From Desulfovibrio sp. Huiquan2017 (GTDB lineage: Bacteria > Desulfobacterota > Desulfovibrionia > Desulfovibrionales > Desulfovibrionaceae): 64,000 nt of DNA. The DNA is taken from the NCBI RefSeq assembly GCF_017351175.1, contig NZ_JAFMPN010000007.1, forward strand, positions 62,001 to 126,000, read 5' to 3'. A model generated the notes under the pieces. That model made no database searches and was not told where the DNA came from. It was given only the letters and a program-made list of their open reading frames with translations. Every line of letters starts with the position of its first letter. Position 1 is the stretch's first letter. Made by a program: the position numbers and the translations under genes. This document shows, in pieces, positions 43,752-55,633 of the stretch.

Positions 43752-45056
43752 GTGAACCGCACCGTCCGCAAATTCATCCAAGACGCCGTCCTCCGGGACA
43801 GGCAGGCCGTGGTCGTCGGCACAGGCAAATCCGGCCTGGCCGCCGCCCGTCTTCTGGACGCGCTCGGAGCCCGGGTGCGCGTGGCGGACCGCGACGAGTC
43901 CATCACCGAGGACAGGCTCGGCCCGTTGGCGGGCAAGGCGGAACTGGTCACCGGCCCCCATGAGAAACGCCATTTCGAGGACGCGGACATCGTCGTCTTT
44001 TCCCCGGGCGTGCCGGTCAAGAAGCTCGCCCCGGTGCTCAAAGGGCTGCCCGGGCAAAACCTGGTCTCGGAGTTGGAGTTCGCTTCCTGGTTCATCGAAG
44101 CCCCGATCCTGGCCGTGACCGGGTCCAACGGCAAGACCACGACCACCACGCTCATCTCCGAAATCCTGGAGAAATCGGGCCGCCGCGTCTTCACCGGGGG
44201 CAACATCGGCGTGCCCTTGTGCGAATATCTCCTGGACATGGAGCCCGCCGAGATCATCGTGCTGGAGGTGTCCAGCTTCCAGTTGCAGAACTGCCGCCAG
44301 TTCAAGCCGCACGTCGGCCTGTTCCTGAATTTCTCGGCCAACCACCTGGACTACCACGAGGATCTGGCCGAATACCTGGACGCCAAGCTGCACCTGTTCA
44401 GCCAAATGACCCCGGACGACACCGCCCTGCTGCACGAATCCCTGCACCCGCTGCTCGACGGACGGTCCTTCACCTCCGCGCGCATCGAATGGTTCGGGCC
44501 CACGGACCGGTTCGAGGCCCCGCACCTCATGGGCGAGCATAACCGCTCCAACGTGGAGGCCGCCTGGCAGGCCGTGAAACGGTTCGGCGTAAGCGAGGAG
44601 CAGGCCGCCGAGGCCATCCGGGACTTCCGCCCCCTGCCCCACCGCATCGAACCCGTGGCCGAGAAGGGCGGCGTGCTCTATGTGAACGACTCCAAGGCCA
44701 CCACCCTGGACGCGGCCGAAGCGGCCGTGCATGCCTTCGAGCGCCCGGTGCGCATCCTCATGGGCGGCGTGTGGAAGGGGGGCGACGTGGCCAAATTCGC
44801 CGGAGACATCGAGGGCCGCGTGACGGCGGTCGGCCTGTTCGGCGGCTCGCGCGACATCCTGGAGCCGGAGTTGGCCAAGCATTTTCCCGTAACCTGGGAC
44901 GAAACCCTGGAAGCGGCCGTCAGGCGGCAGGCCGCGATGGCCGCGCCGGGCGACGTGGTCCTGCTCTCCCCGGCCACGTCGAGCTTCGACCAGTACGCCA
45001 ACATGGCCGAGCGCGGCGCGGACTTCAAACGCGCGGTGGAGGGACTCCATGAGTAA
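43752..45056 (+). CDS. murD: UDP-MurNAc-L-alanine:D-glutamate ligase
   Basis: A 434-residue Mur ligase that adds D-Glu. VVGTGKSGLAAARLL begins the nucleotide-fold N-domain, GSNGKTTTTTLIS is the ATP loop, VLEVSSFQLQNC and NDSKATTLDA are family motifs. It starts with GTG six bases after mraY and overlaps ftsW by eight bases. Confidence 0.96.
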   Translation: MNRTVRKFIQDAVLRDRQAVVVGTGKSGLAAARLLDALGARVRVADRDESITEDRLGPLAGKAELVTGPHEKRHFEDADIVVFSPGVPVKKLAPVLKGLPGQNLVSELEFASWFIEAPILAVTGSNGKTTTTTLISEILEKSGRRVFTGGNIGVPLCEYLLDMEPAEIIVLEVSSFQLQNCRQFKPHVGLFLNFSANHLDYHEDLAEYLDAKLHLFSQMTPDDTALLHESLHPLLDGRSFTSARIEWFGPTDRFEAPHLMGEHNRSNVEAAWQAVKRFGVSEEQAAEAIRDFRPLPHRIEPVAEKGGVLYVNDSKATTLDAAEAAVHAFERPVRILMGGVWKGGDVAKFAGDIEGRVTAVGLFGGSRDILEPELAKHFPVTWDETLEAAVRRQAAMAAPGDVVLLSPATSSFDQYANMAERGADFKRAVEGLHE

Positions 45057-46170
45057 TTCCCTCAATGGCAGAAAGGACGGAGCCCGGGGCCGCATGGACT
45101 ACTGGCTGCTGACGGCCACCCTGGTCCTGGCCGGATTCGGCCTGATCATGGTCCTGTCCTCTTCGGGCATCATGGCCGAGCGGATCTACGGCGACACCTA
45201 CTATTTCTTCAAGCGCCAACTGATGTTCACCGGCGCGGGGCTCGTCGCCATGATGATCTGCATCCGGGTTCCGCTCAAGGTCATCTACTCCCTGACCTAT
45301 CTCTGGGTGGGGCTGGCCATCGTCCTGCTCGCCCTGTGCATCTCGCCGCTCGGGGCCAGCGTCAACGGAGCCAGCCGCTGGGTGCGCATCGGACCGGTCA
45401 ACGTCCAGCCCCTGGAATACGCCAAAGTGGCCCTGGTCCTGTACCTGGCCTACTTCTTTGCCCGCAAGCAGGACATGGTGCGGACCTTTTCCGTGGGCTT
45501 CCTGCCGCCCTTCCTGGTGACCGGATTCCTGTGCGGCCTGCTCCTGCTCCAGCCGGACTTCGGCGGGGCCGTGGTCATGTGCGGCCTGCTCTTCTTCATG
45601 TGCCTGGTGGGCGGCACCCGATTCAGTTACCTGTTCATTTCGCTGATCTTCGCGGGCGGCGCTGGCTGGCTGCTCATCTCCTCCTCGCCCTACCGCTTCA
45701 AGCGCTGGACCGCCTTCCTGGACCCCTTCGCCTCGGCCCAGAACGAAGGCTACCAACTGGTCCAGTCCCTGTACGCTTTTGGTTCGGGCAAGATCTTCGG
45801 CACCGGCATCGGCGCGGGCCAGCGCAAGCTTTTCTTCCTGCCCGAGGCGCACAACGACTTCATCATGGCCGTGGTCGGCGAGGAACTCGGCTTCGTGGGC
45901 ATGTCCCTGTTCTTCATCCTGGTGGGCTTGTTCCTGTACCGCGCCTTCCGTATCGCCATGAAGCTCGAAGACCTCCAGGACCGGTTCACGGCCTTCGGCA
46001 CGACCTGCATCCTGGCGCTGGGCATGATCCTGAACCTGGCCGTGGTGCTCGGCACCGTACCGCCCAAGGGCGTGGCCATGCCGTTCATATCCTACGGCGG
46101 ATCGTCCCTTCTCGTGTCCTTCCTCTGCGCGGGCATCCTGCTCAACCTCTCCCGGAGGGTAACGGCATGA
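45049..46170 (+). CDS. ftsW: Septal peptidoglycan polymerase FtsW
   Basis: A 373-residue SEDS-family glycosyltransferase with ten predicted helices. It polymerises lipid II at the septum together with Fts[22 protein letters not shown] carries the conserved substrate-site loop, [12 protein letters not shown] the conserved Asp, and [18 protein letters not shown] the cytoplasmic-face signature. [16 protein letters not shown] is near the C-terminus. The stop overlaps the murG ATG. Confidence 0.96.
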   Translation: MSNSLNGRKDGARGRMDYWLLTATLVLAGFGLIMVLSSSGIMAERIYGDTYYFFKRQLMFTGAGLVAMMICIRVPLKVIYSLTYLWVGLAIVLLALCISPLGASVNGASRWVRIGPVNVQPLEYAKVALVLYLAYFFARKQDMVRTFSVGFLPPFLVTGFLCGLLLLQPDFGGAVVMCGLLFFMCLVGGTRFSYLFISLIFAGGAGWLLISSSPYRFKRWTAFLDPFASAQNEGYQLVQSLYAFGSGKIFGTGIGAGQRKLFFLPEAHNDFIMAVVGEELGFVGMSLFFILVGLFLYRAFRIAMKLEDLQDRFTAFGTTCILALGMILNLAVVLGTVPPKGVAMPFISYGGSSLLVSFLCAGILLNLSRRVTA

Positions 46171-47258
46171 CCCTGGAACGCGTCATTCTGACCACCGGCG
46201 GCACCTGCGGCCACATTTTCCCGGCCCTGGCCGTGGCCACGGCCCTGCGCGAATACAACAAGGGCATACGCCTCCTGTTCATGGGCGGCCCCGGCCCCGA
46301 GGGCGAACTCGCCCGCAAGCACGGCCTGAATTTCCTGGAACTGCCCGCCAGCGGCATCATGGGCAAGGGCGTCACGGGCGTCCTTGCGGGCCTGGGCTGG
46401 CTCGGCACGGGCATACCCAAGGCCCTGTACGAGGTCCGGCGCTTCCAACCCGACGCGGTCATCGGCTTCGGCGGATACGCGGGTTTTTGCCCGGTGCTGG
46501 CCGCGCGCATCCTGGGCGTCCCCACGGCCGTGCACGAGCAGAATTCCGTGCCCGGCATGACCAACAAGGTCCTGGGCAAAATGGTCCGGCGGGTCTTCCT
46601 GAGCTTCCCGGACACCCTGGGCGCGTTCCCCCCGGAAAAGACCTATCTGACCGGCAACCCGGTGCGGCCCGAGATATTCAAAGCGGGCGACCGGCGACAC
46701 GGGCGGACGCCGGGCAAGCGGCTGTTCATCTTTGGCGGCAGCCAGGGGGCCCGGCCCATCAACGACGCAGTCATCGAGGCGTTGCCGAAGTTCATGGAAG
46801 CCGGGATCGACCTGATTCACCAGACGGGCCGAATCGACTTTTCACGCGTGCGCGCCGCCTACGAAGCGGCCGGCGCGGACCCGGCGCAGGTTCGGGAATT
46901 CATCGAGGACATGGGGACCGAGTATGCGGCCTGCGACCTGGTTGTCTGCCGGTCCGGGGCGTCCACGGTCTTCGAAATAGCGGCGGCGGGGGTTCCGGCC
47001 ATCTTCGTGCCCTTCCCCCAGGCCACTCACGACCACCAAACAATGAACGCCCGCGCCATGGCGGACCTCGGCGCGTCCATGCTGCTGCCCCAGTCGGGGC
47101 TGAGCGGCGCGGCGCTGGCCGACCGGGCACTCGGGCTGCTTACCGACCGCAAGCGGCTCGCATCCATGGAAACGGCAGCCCAGGGCATGGCCCGGCGGTT
47201 CGCGGCCCGGGACATCGTGGCCGGGCTGGCCGTCATGGCCGGCGGGCAGGAGATATAG
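46167..47258 (+). CDS. murG: Lipid II synthase MurG
   Basis: A 363-residue peripheral membrane glycosyltransferase that adds GlcNAc to lipid [17 protein letters not shown] is the first glycine-rich loop, [15 protein letters not shown] and [12 protein letters not shown] follow, [12 protein letters not shown] is the third loop and [20 protein letters not shown] the UDP-binding end. Start at 46167 by overlap with the ftsW stop and family alignment. Confidence 0.96.
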   Translation: MTLERVILTTGGTCGHIFPALAVATALREYNKGIRLLFMGGPGPEGELARKHGLNFLELPASGIMGKGVTGVLAGLGWLGTGIPKALYEVRRFQPDAVIGFGGYAGFCPVLAARILGVPTAVHEQNSVPGMTNKVLGKMVRRVFLSFPDTLGAFPPEKTYLTGNPVRPEIFKAGDRRHGRTPGKRLFIFGGSQGARPINDAVIEALPKFMEAGIDLIHQTGRIDFSRVRAAYEAAGADPAQVREFIEDMGTEYAACDLVVCRSGASTVFEIAAAGVPAIFVPFPQATHDHQTMNARAMADLGASMLLPQSGLSGAALADRALGLLTDRKRLASMETAAQGMARRFAARDIVAGLAVMAGGQEI

Positions 47259-47260
47259 AT

Positions 47261-48712
<1,452 letters not shown>

Positions 48713-49594
48713 ATGCCCCTGGAACTGATCGCCAACCCCCTGCTCTCGGAGCGGACCACCCTGCGCCTCGGCGGCCCCGCCGTGGTTGAGGCCGTGGTGC
48801 GCGACGAAGCGGATCTGGACAAACTGTCCACGTTCCTAACCGGGGAGACCCTGCCCCCCTTCGTCATCGGTGCGGGCAGCAACCTGCTGGCCTCGGACGG
48901 CCCACTGGAGCTGGCCCTGGTCCGCGTGGCCGACTGCCCCGGCCCTGAGCGGGTGGAGCGGTCCGGATCGTCCATCATCGTCCGCTGCGGTGCGGAAATC
49001 CGACTGCCCGGCTTGCTCGGCTGGGCGCAGAAAGCGGGCTTCTCCGGCCTGGAGGGCCTGGCCGGCATCCCCGGCACCGTGGGCGGAGCCGTGGCCATGA
49101 ATGCGGGGTCCTACGGCGTGGAGATCGGCGAGATGGTCACCCGGGTGCGTGTCTGGACACCGTCCGGCGGGCTGACCTGGCTGGACCGCAACCGCTGCAT
49201 CTTCGGCTACCGCCACTTCTCCCTCATCAAACGGCCGGGCAAGTGCCTGATCTGGGAAGTGGAGCTGGCCTTGCGCGAGTCCGACCCCAAGGCGGTGCGC
49301 GCCGCCATGCGCGACGTCTACGGGAAAAAGAAAGCCTCCCAGCCGGTCACGGCCCAGAGCGCGGGCTGCGTGTTCCGCAACCCGGCCGAAAAGAGCGCGG
49401 GCAGACTCCTGGACAAGGCGGGCATGAAGGGCATGCGGCTCGGAAACATGGCCTTCTCGGAAGTGCATGCGAATTTCCTGGTCAATCTCGGCGACGGCAT
49501 GACCGCCGACGCGCTGGCGCTCATGGACATGGGCCGCGAACGGGTCAAGAAACAATTCGGCATAACTCTCGAACCGGAGGTCATCGTACTGTGA
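48713..49594 (+). CDS. murB: UDP-N-acetylenolpyruvoylglucosamine reductase
   Basis: A 293-residue FAD enzyme that reduces enolpyruvyl-UDP-GlcNAc to UDP-MurNAc. TTLRLGGPA, the FAD loop IGAGSNLLASDGPL, GLAGIPGTVGGAVAMNAGSY and AGCVFRNP (with the catalytic Ser position nearby in SAGRLLD) are visible. It looks like type II (shorter C-terminus, no Tyr loop). It begins immediately after the murC TAA and ends over the ftsQ GTG. Confidence 0.94.
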   Translation: MPLELIANPLLSERTTLRLGGPAVVEAVVRDEADLDKLSTFLTGETLPPFVIGAGSNLLASDGPLELALVRVADCPGPERVERSGSSIIVRCGAEIRLPGLLGWAQKAGFSGLEGLAGIPGTVGGAVAMNAGSYGVEIGEMVTRVRVWTPSGGLTWLDRNRCIFGYRHFSLIKRPGKCLIWEVELALRESDPKAVRAAMRDVYGKKKASQPVTAQSAGCVFRNPAEKSAGRLLDKAGMKGMRLGNMAFSEVHANFLVNLGDGMTADALALMDMGRERVKKQFGITLEPEVIVL

Positions 49595-50484
49595 GCACCC
49601 TGACCATGGGCAAACAGAGCCGCCTGAACATCGGCGGGAAGCGCACCGCCCGCGGCAACAGCCGTAAGCGCAGAAAACCGGCCAACACCCTGCTGGCCAG
49701 GGAGCGATCGCCGCGCCGTCTGATCGGGGCGGGCCAGTTCATCCTCCGGATGGTCATGCTCAGCCTGGTCTTGTCATTCATCGCCGTGCTCGGCGTGGGG
49801 CTGCTCTACGGGTACCGGTACATCACCGCCCACCCCTATTTCGACCTCCAGGACATCCGCGTGGCGGGCAACGATCGGCTAAGCTACGGGGACGTGCTCA
49901 AGACCGCCCAGGTAAACCTCGGCCTCAACTGCCTGGACATGAACGTGGGCGAGGTCAAAAACCGGCTGGACGCCAACCCGTGGATCGACTCCGTGATCGT
50001 GCGGCGAGAACTGCCCAATCGGCTGCTGATCGACGTGCGCGAAAAAGTTCCGGCCTTCTGGATTCGCCAGGGCGACGGCCTGTACTTCGCCGATGCCAAG
50101 GGCCGGGTCATCGCGCCCATGCACCCCGGCGAGCAGGCGTCCCTGCCGGTCTTAAGCGTGGCCGAGGACCTGCCCGACGGCCCCGAGGTGCTCTCCGGCA
50201 TCCTGGCGAAAATGGCCGAACGGCAGACCCCCTTCACCCAGTCCCAGACCGCCTGGGTCAAGCTGACCAGCGCCCACGAACTGGAAATCTTCATCGACGG
50301 CGCGGGCAACGGCAAGGGACTGACCGTGAAGCTGTCCATGGACCGATGGGAGGTCCAGTTGGAACGGCTCAAGGTGGTCTGGCGCGACCTCATGCGCCGC
50401 AACGAATTCGACGCTGCCGCCATCATCGCGGCCAGCGGCGACAAGATATGGATACAGAAACGCGACAACCCGGCAGCGGGCTAG
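49591..50484 (+). CDS. ftsQ: Cell division protein FtsQ
   Basis: A 297-residue bitopic protein. The start is GTG 49591 overlapping the murB stop, with GGAGG ten bases upstream. A long basic cytoplasmic part (about 45 residues, many Arg/Lys) precedes one helix (about 50-72). The POTRA domain follows (YFDLQDIRVAGNDRLSYGDV) and then the FtsQ beta domain (NPWIDSVIVRRELPNRLLI). It links FtsL/FtsB to earlier divisome proteins. Confidence 0.92.
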   Translation: MSTLTMGKQSRLNIGGKRTARGNSRKRRKPANTLLARERSPRRLIGAGQFILRMVMLSLVLSFIAVLGVGLLYGYRYITAHPYFDLQDIRVAGNDRLSYGDVLKTAQVNLGLNCLDMNVGEVKNRLDANPWIDSVIVRRELPNRLLIDVREKVPAFWIRQGDGLYFADAKGRVIAPMHPGEQASLPVLSVAEDLPDGPEVLSGILAKMAERQTPFTQSQTAWVKLTSAHELEIFIDGAGNGKGLTVKLSMDRWEVQLERLKVVWRDLMRRNEFDAAAIIAASGDKIWIQKRDNPAAG

Positions 50485-50526
50485 GCGCGGCAAAAATATT
50501 TCACCGGGAACAACAGAGGAGTCAGT

Positions 50527-51765
50527 ATGGCTAGAAACGATCTCATAGTGGGCCTGGACGTGGGCACCACCAAAATATGCACCGTGGTCGGCGAGGCCAC
50601 GGACAACGGCGTTGACATCATCGGCATCGGCACCGCTCCCTCCACGGGGCTGCGCCGGGGAGTGGTCGTCAACATCGAAAAGACGGTCCAGTGCATCAAG
50701 AAAGCGCTGGAGGATGCCGAGCTCATGGCGGGCTGCGACATCCGCACCGTATACGCGGGCATCGCGGGCAGCCACATCCAGGGCTTCAACTCCCACGGGG
50801 TCATCGCGGTCAAGGGCGGCGAGGTCACCCAGCGCGATGTGGACCGGGTCATCGAAGCGGCCAAGGCCATCGCCATCCCCATGGACCGGGAAGTGCTGCA
50901 CACTCTGCCCCAGGAATTCATCGTGGACGACCAGCGCGGCATCGCCGACCCGCTCGGCATGGCCGGCGTCCGGCTGGAAGTGAAAGTCCACATCGTCACC
51001 GGCGCGGTGACCTCGGCCCAAAACATCATCCGTTCGTGCAACCGCTCGGGCCTGGACGTGTCCAACATCGTCCTGGAATCCCTGGCGTCGAGCAAGGCCG
51101 TGCTGTCCGCCGAGGAACGCGAGATCGGCGTGGCCCTGGTGGACATCGGCGGCGGAACCACGGACATCGCGGTCTTCTCCAAGGATTCCATCAAGCACAC
51201 CAGTGTGCTGGCGCTCGGCGGCCACAACCTGACCAACGACATCGCCTATGGCCTGCGCACGCCCATGATGTCCGCCGAAAAGATCAAGATGGACTACGGC
51301 TGCGCCATGGCCGATCTGGTCACCTCCGAGGAGATCATCGAGGTGCCCAGCGTCGGCGGACGGGAATCCCGACGCATGAGCAAGCGCGTGCTGGCGGAAA
51401 TCTGCGAGCCGCGCTGCGAGGAAATCCTGGCCCTGGTGGACCAGGAGCTCATCAAGTCCGGATTCAAGAACATGATTGCCGCGGGCGTGGTCCTGACCGG
51501 CGGCACGGTGCTCATCGACGGCATGCAGGAGCTGGCCGAGCAGATCTTCGACCTGCCGGTCCGCATCGGCGTGCCCGCCGAACGCATCGGGGGCCTGGCC
51601 GAGGAAGTCAGGAGCCCCAAGTACGCCACGGCCGTGGGACTGCTGCTCCACGGAGCCGAGGAGGAAGGACTGCACAACAGGGTCCGGCCCTTCAAGATCC
51701 GCGACGATTCCGGTTTCGACCGCATCGTCGGCCGGATGAAGAAGTGGTTTTCGGACATCGCATAG
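50527..51765 (+). CDS. ftsA: Cell division protein FtsA
   Basis: A 412-residue actin-like ATPase. IVGLDVGTTKICTVVGE is the phosphate-1 loop, LVDIGGGTTDIAVF the phosphate-2 loop, and VVLTGGTVLIDGM the adenosine motif. The inserted 1C domain lies around residues 80-170. The C-terminal GRMKKWFSDIA is the amphipathic membrane-targeting helix. FtsA tethers FtsZ polymers to the membrane through the FtsZ tail. AGAGGAG precedes the ATG. Confidence 0.96.
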   Translation: MARNDLIVGLDVGTTKICTVVGEATDNGVDIIGIGTAPSTGLRRGVVVNIEKTVQCIKKALEDAELMAGCDIRTVYAGIAGSHIQGFNSHGVIAVKGGEVTQRDVDRVIEAAKAIAIPMDREVLHTLPQEFIVDDQRGIADPLGMAGVRLEVKVHIVTGAVTSAQNIIRSCNRSGLDVSNIVLESLASSKAVLSAEEREIGVALVDIGGGTTDIAVFSKDSIKHTSVLALGGHNLTNDIAYGLRTPMMSAEKIKMDYGCAMADLVTSEEIIEVPSVGGRESRRMSKRVLAEICEPRCEEILALVDQELIKSGFKNMIAAGVVLTGGTVLIDGMQELAEQIFDLPVRIGVPAERIGGLAEEVRSPKYATAVGLLLHGAEEEGLHNRVRPFKIRDDSGFDRIVGRMKKWFSDIA

Positions 51766-51829
51766 ATGGGAATAATTTCGAGGATACAGGGAAACACTCA
51801 ACAGGGAACGAACTGAGGAGGACATGGAA

Positions 51830-53083
51830 ATGGAATATTTCGAGATCGAGCATGAAACCAACGCCAAAATCAAGGTCGTGGGTTGCGGCGGCGGCGGCGG
51901 AAACGCCGTCAACAACATGATTCAATCCGCACTCAAAGGCGTGAAATTCATCGTCGCCAACACGGACGCCCAGGACATCCACAAGTCGCTGGCCGAACAC
52001 AAGATCCAGATCGGCGAGAAGCTGACCAAGGGTCTCGGCGCCGGGGCCAACCCCGAGATCGGGCGGTCCGCGGCCATGGAGTCCATGGACCAGATTCGCG
52101 AGGCCCTGGATGGCTCGGACATGGTCTTCATCACCGCCGGCATGGGCGGCGGCACGGGTACCGGCTCCGCCCCGGTGGTGGCCCAGGTGGCCAAGGAACT
52201 GGGCGCGCTGACCGTGGGCGTCGTGACCAAGCCCTTCTATTTCGAGGGCAAGCGCCGCCTGGAGCAGGCCGAGGAAGGCACCCGCGCCCTGGCTGACGTG
52301 GTGGATTCCATCATCACCATCCCCAACGACAGGTTGCTGCAACTGGCCGCCAAGAAGGCTTCCTTCTCCGACATGCTCAAGAAGGCCGATGAAGTCCTGT
52401 ACTACGCGGTCAAGGGTATCGCGGACCTGATCACCGTGCACGGCCTGATCAACCTGGACTTCGCCGACGTCAAGGCGGCCATGTCCAGCTCCGGCATGGC
52501 GCTCATGGGCACCGGCATCGCCTCGGGCGAATCCCGGGCCAAGGAAGCGGCCATGAAGGCCATCACCAGCCCGCTGCTGGAAGACGTGTCCATCGAGGGC
52601 GCCAAGGGCGTGCTCATCAACATCACCTGCGGCCCGGACATGCTCATCGACGAGGTCTCCGAGGCCGCGGACATCATCTACAAGGAAGCCCACGACGACG
52701 CCGAAATCTTCTTCGGCACGGTCTTCGACCCGGACGCGGGCGACGAAATGCGCATCACCGTCATTGCCACGGGCATCGAGCCCGCCATGGAGGAGCCGGA
52801 ACCGGCCCTGTCCAAGGCCGAGCAGCAGAAGCTGCTGCTCCTCGGACCCCGGGGCGTGAACAAGACCGTCGAACAGCCGCGCCGCTCCGGGCATCAGCGG
52901 GTCCTGAACACGGACCGCAACATCCCGGCCTACCTGCGCAAGGCGGGCGGCGAATTGAACACCACGGAGCTGCCCACCCGGCAGGTTTCCCAGCGCGCCG
53001 TGGCCGGTCCCGGCGAGGAGGAGTTCATCTTCGAGGAAGACAACCTCGACGTCCCCGCGTTTATTCGCAAAAACGTGGATTAG
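51830..53083 (+). CDS. ftsZ: Cell division GTPase FtsZ, with a duplicated tail peptide
   Basis: A 417-residue tubulin-like GTPase that forms the Z ring. [18 protein letters not shown] and the GTP loop [12 protein letters not shown] are intact, as is the T7 loop region NLDFADVK. The tail ends [12 protein letters not shown] (residues 406-417), the conserved FtsA-binding peptide. A second copy, [12 protein letters not shown], lies at 363-374. The start at ATG 51830 is preferred over 51824 because GAGGAGG is eight bases away from it and only two from the earlier one. Confidence 0.95.
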   Translation: MEYFEIEHETNAKIKVVGCGGGGGNAVNNMIQSALKGVKFIVANTDAQDIHKSLAEHKIQIGEKLTKGLGAGANPEIGRSAAMESMDQIREALDGSDMVFITAGMGGGTGTGSAPVVAQVAKELGALTVGVVTKPFYFEGKRRLEQAEEGTRALADVVDSIITIPNDRLLQLAAKKASFSDMLKKADEVLYYAVKGIADLITVHGLINLDFADVKAAMSSSGMALMGTGIASGESRAKEAAMKAITSPLLEDVSIEGAKGVLINITCGPDMLIDEVSEAADIIYKEAHDDAEIFFGTVFDPDAGDEMRITVIATGIEPAMEEPEPALSKAEQQKLLLLGPRGVNKTVEQPRRSGHQRVLNTDRNIPAYLRKAGGELNTTELPTRQVSQRAVAGPGEEEFIFEEDNLDVPAFIRKNVD

Positions 53084-53144
53084 ACGCACTATGCAGCGCG
53101 TGTAAGGGGGTGCTGTCATAGGTACCCGTACCCTGTATCATGGC

Positions 53145-54785
53145 GTGTCGGAGCCCCTGGCGCCCGACCTCGGCGGTCGGCTGCCCGTGGCGCTGACCAT
53201 TCCCGGAGGCGACAAGGCGGCCCTGTCCGCGCTCGGCTGGCAGTCCGTATACCGGACCCTGGCCGAAGCGCCCGGACTGGCCGTGGAGCGGGTCTTCCCC
53301 GACAAGCTGGGAACCACAGACGGCAACGAGCCCGAAACGCGCGAATCAAAAAGCCCACTATCCTCATTCCCTGTAATAGCCTGGAGCATCACGTTCGAGG
53401 AGGATTTCCTCAGCCTCCCTCGAACGCTCCGGGCAGCGGGCGTTCCGCCGCTTGCGGCGGAACGCCCATCTCTCCCTCTGGTCGTGGTCGGGGGGCCCGT
53501 CGCCTTCCTCAATCCAGCCCCCATCGCCCCCTTCGTGGATTGTTTCTGGGTGGGCGAGGCCGAAGACCGCTTCCTCGATTTTTTCGATACCCTGCGCCGG
53601 ATGGTCTTCGACGGCGCGGACAAAAACGCCATTCTCGACGCGGTCAAGGACCTGCCGGGCGTGTATGCGCCGGGGCGGTCCAGAACCCCTGTCAAACGCA
53701 TCGTTTCCAGCGGCCCGGGCGCACTCGTGGACCCCGCCTTCTCCTGTTTCATCTCGAACAAGGCCGCCTTTCGCGACACCCTGCTGCTTGAAGTCAACCG
53801 GGGCTGTCCCTACGGCTGCCGCTTCTGCGCCGCGGGTTACATCTACCGCCCGCCGCGCCATGCCGACCTGGCCGAACTCGAACGCATCGTGGAACTGTCC
53901 GACCCTCCCAAGGTGGGACTGGTAGGCACGGCCCTGACCGACTGGCCCGACCTGCTGCCCTTCCTCAAGTGGCTGCACGAGCGCAAAAAGAAATTTTCCC
54001 TGTCGTCCATGCGGGCCGACGGCATCACCGAGGAACTGCTGATCTACCTGCGCGAACGCGGCATCCGCACCATCACCCTGGCCCTGGAAGGCGCCAGCGA
54101 ACGGCTGCGCAACATGATGAGCAAGAAACTCGACCCCAAAGACTTTCTGAACGCGGTCCGGCTGTGCGCCCGGTACGGCGTCAACCACCTGAAGATATAC
54201 ATGATCGCCGGTTGGCCGGGCGAGACCGATGCGGACTACGCCGAATTGGCCGACTTCCTCGGGGAGGTCATGCGCATCCGGAGCGAGGAGCCCGGCGGGC
54301 GCAAAAAACAGTTCATGCGCATCACCATCGGAGTCAGCTCGCTGGTACCCAAACCGTTCACCCCGTTCCAATGGGCCCCGATGCTGTCCGGAAACGCCCT
54401 CAACGCGCGCATGAAAGGGCTGGAAAAGCTGGTCAAGCCCTACAAAGGCGTCACCCTGCAACACGACGACCCGTTCCAGGCCCGGCTCCAGGGGCTGCTG
54501 GCGCGCGGCGGCGAGGAACTGGCCGAGTTCATCCTGCTCGCGGCGGACCATGGCGGCTGGAAAAAAGCCCTCAAGTTGTGGGACGGCGATCCCGCGAATA
54601 TACTTGACCGCGAGCGTGAGCGGGACGAGCGGTTCCCTTGGGAAGTCGTGGACATCGGCGTCAAGCGCGAGTATTTGAGGAAAGAATGGGAGCGCGCCAA
54701 GTTGGCCAAGGTCAGCCCAGGTTGCTCGGCCCGAGGTTGCGGGCAGTGTGCCGGTTGTGGTTTGGAAGCGCCGCCCGGACAATAG
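53145..54785 (+). CDS. Radical SAM protein downstream of ftsZ
   Basis: At least 546 residues. Cys221, Cys225 and Cys228 (NRGCPYGCRFCAAGYIYRPP) bind the cluster. SLPLVVVGGPVAFLNP in the N-terminal part resembles a B12-binding-like fold, and the C-terminus has a Cys-rich end (CSARGCGQCAGC). It resembles the TIGR03960-type B12-dependent radical SAM family. Reaction unknown. The first canonical start in frame is GTG 53145 without a ribosome site. The frame stays open upstream to 53106 and an ATA at 53118 sits seven bases after AAGGGGG, so the real start is uncertain. Confidence 0.78.
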   Translation: MSEPLAPDLGGRLPVALTIPGGDKAALSALGWQSVYRTLAEAPGLAVERVFPDKLGTTDGNEPETRESKSPLSSFPVIAWSITFEEDFLSLPRTLRAAGVPPLAAERPSLPLVVVGGPVAFLNPAPIAPFVDCFWVGEAEDRFLDFFDTLRRMVFDGADKNAILDAVKDLPGVYAPGRSRTPVKRIVSSGPGALVDPAFSCFISNKAAFRDTLLLEVNRGCPYGCRFCAAGYIYRPPRHADLAELERIVELSDPPKVGLVGTALTDWPDLLPFLKWLHERKKKFSLSSMRADGITEELLIYLRERGIRTITLALEGASERLRNMMSKKLDPKDFLNAVRLCARYGVNHLKIYMIAGWPGETDADYAELADFLGEVMRIRSEEPGGRKKQFMRITIGVSSLVPKPFTPFQWAPMLSGNALNARMKGLEKLVKPYKGVTLQHDDPFQARLQGLLARGGEELAEFILLAADHGGWKKALKLWDGDPANILDRERERDERFPWEVVDIGVKREYLRKEWERAKLAKVSPGCSARGCGQCAGCGLEAPPGQ

Positions 54786-54803
54786 ATTGCACAAGGACTT
54801 TAT

Positions 54804-55553
54804 ATGCGTTCTCTCGTTCTTCTGCTCAGCCTCTGCACCTTTCTGCTCCCGATTCCCGCTCTCGCCGCCGATCCCATCGTCATTTTCGCCAACGACACCA
54901 ACCCGCCCAAGACCTGGCTGGAGAATGGACACACCCGGGGTGCCCTGGCGGACATTCTCCACGAAATCGAGGCACGCACCAACCTGCGCTTCGACATCCG
55001 GCTCATGCCATGGAAACGGGCCTACATGAACGCCCTGGAAAGCCGGGGCGGCCTCATCGGCATGTCCCGGAACCGGATGCGCAACATCCTGTTCGACTTC
55101 TCCGAGGTCGTGTTCACAGACGAGTTGCGCCTGGTGGTGCTCAAGGGACACGAATTCCCCTACCGAACCATGAAAGACCTCGAGGGCAAGGTTCTGGGGG
55201 TCACGCGCGGGGCGTCCTACGGCGACGAATTCGACCGGGCCAAGGGCCGCATATTCACTCCCAGCGAGGACTCCAGCACGGTCTGCCGTCTACGCATGCT
55301 CCTGGCCGGCCGCATCGACGCGGCCCTGATCGGTCCGGGCCCGACCCCGCTTCAGTTCGCCATTGACCGGGACAAGATCCTCATGGAACACCGCGACCGT
55401 TTCGTCGTCCTAAACCCGCCTGTCATCCGCGACGAAAACTACATCGGATTCACCAAGGACATGCATTATCTCAACATAATCAAACAGATAAACAAAGCCA
55501 TCCGGGAAATGCGCGAAGACGGAACCTTCGAACGAATTGAAGCCCGGTACTAA
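54804..55553 (+). CDS. Periplasmic solute-binding protein, family 3, orphan
   Basis: A 249-residue protein with signal peptide (cleavage after PALA, residue 21). IVIFANDTNPPKTWLENGHT starts domain 1, LMPWKRAYMNAL and the RDENYIGFTKDMHYLN end-region fit the SBP_bac_3 family. It is similar in size and style to the protein at 6715-7482 but clearly diverged. No permease gene is adjacent. AAGGA precedes the ATG. Ligand unknown. Confidence 0.78.
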   Translation: MRSLVLLLSLCTFLLPIPALAADPIVIFANDTNPPKTWLENGHTRGALADILHEIEARTNLRFDIRLMPWKRAYMNALESRGGLIGMSRNRMRNILFDFSEVVFTDELRLVVLKGHEFPYRTMKDLEGKVLGVTRGASYGDEFDRAKGRIFTPSEDSSTVCRLRMLLAGRIDAALIGPGPTPLQFAIDRDKILMEHRDRFVVLNPPVIRDENYIGFTKDMHYLNIIKQINKAIREMREDGTFERIEARY

Positions 55554-55633
55554 AACGCGATTTTCCTCACACCCGCCGACCTGCCTGTGGTATTCTCCTA
55601 GCACCGGACCCTATCCAAACCAAGGAGAACGCC

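Noticed and set aside
42459-45095. 878-codon frame antisense to murF-mraY-murD
   Set aside because: It runs across three well-defined genes, is dominated by Gly, His, Asp and Gln, and has no recognisable motif.
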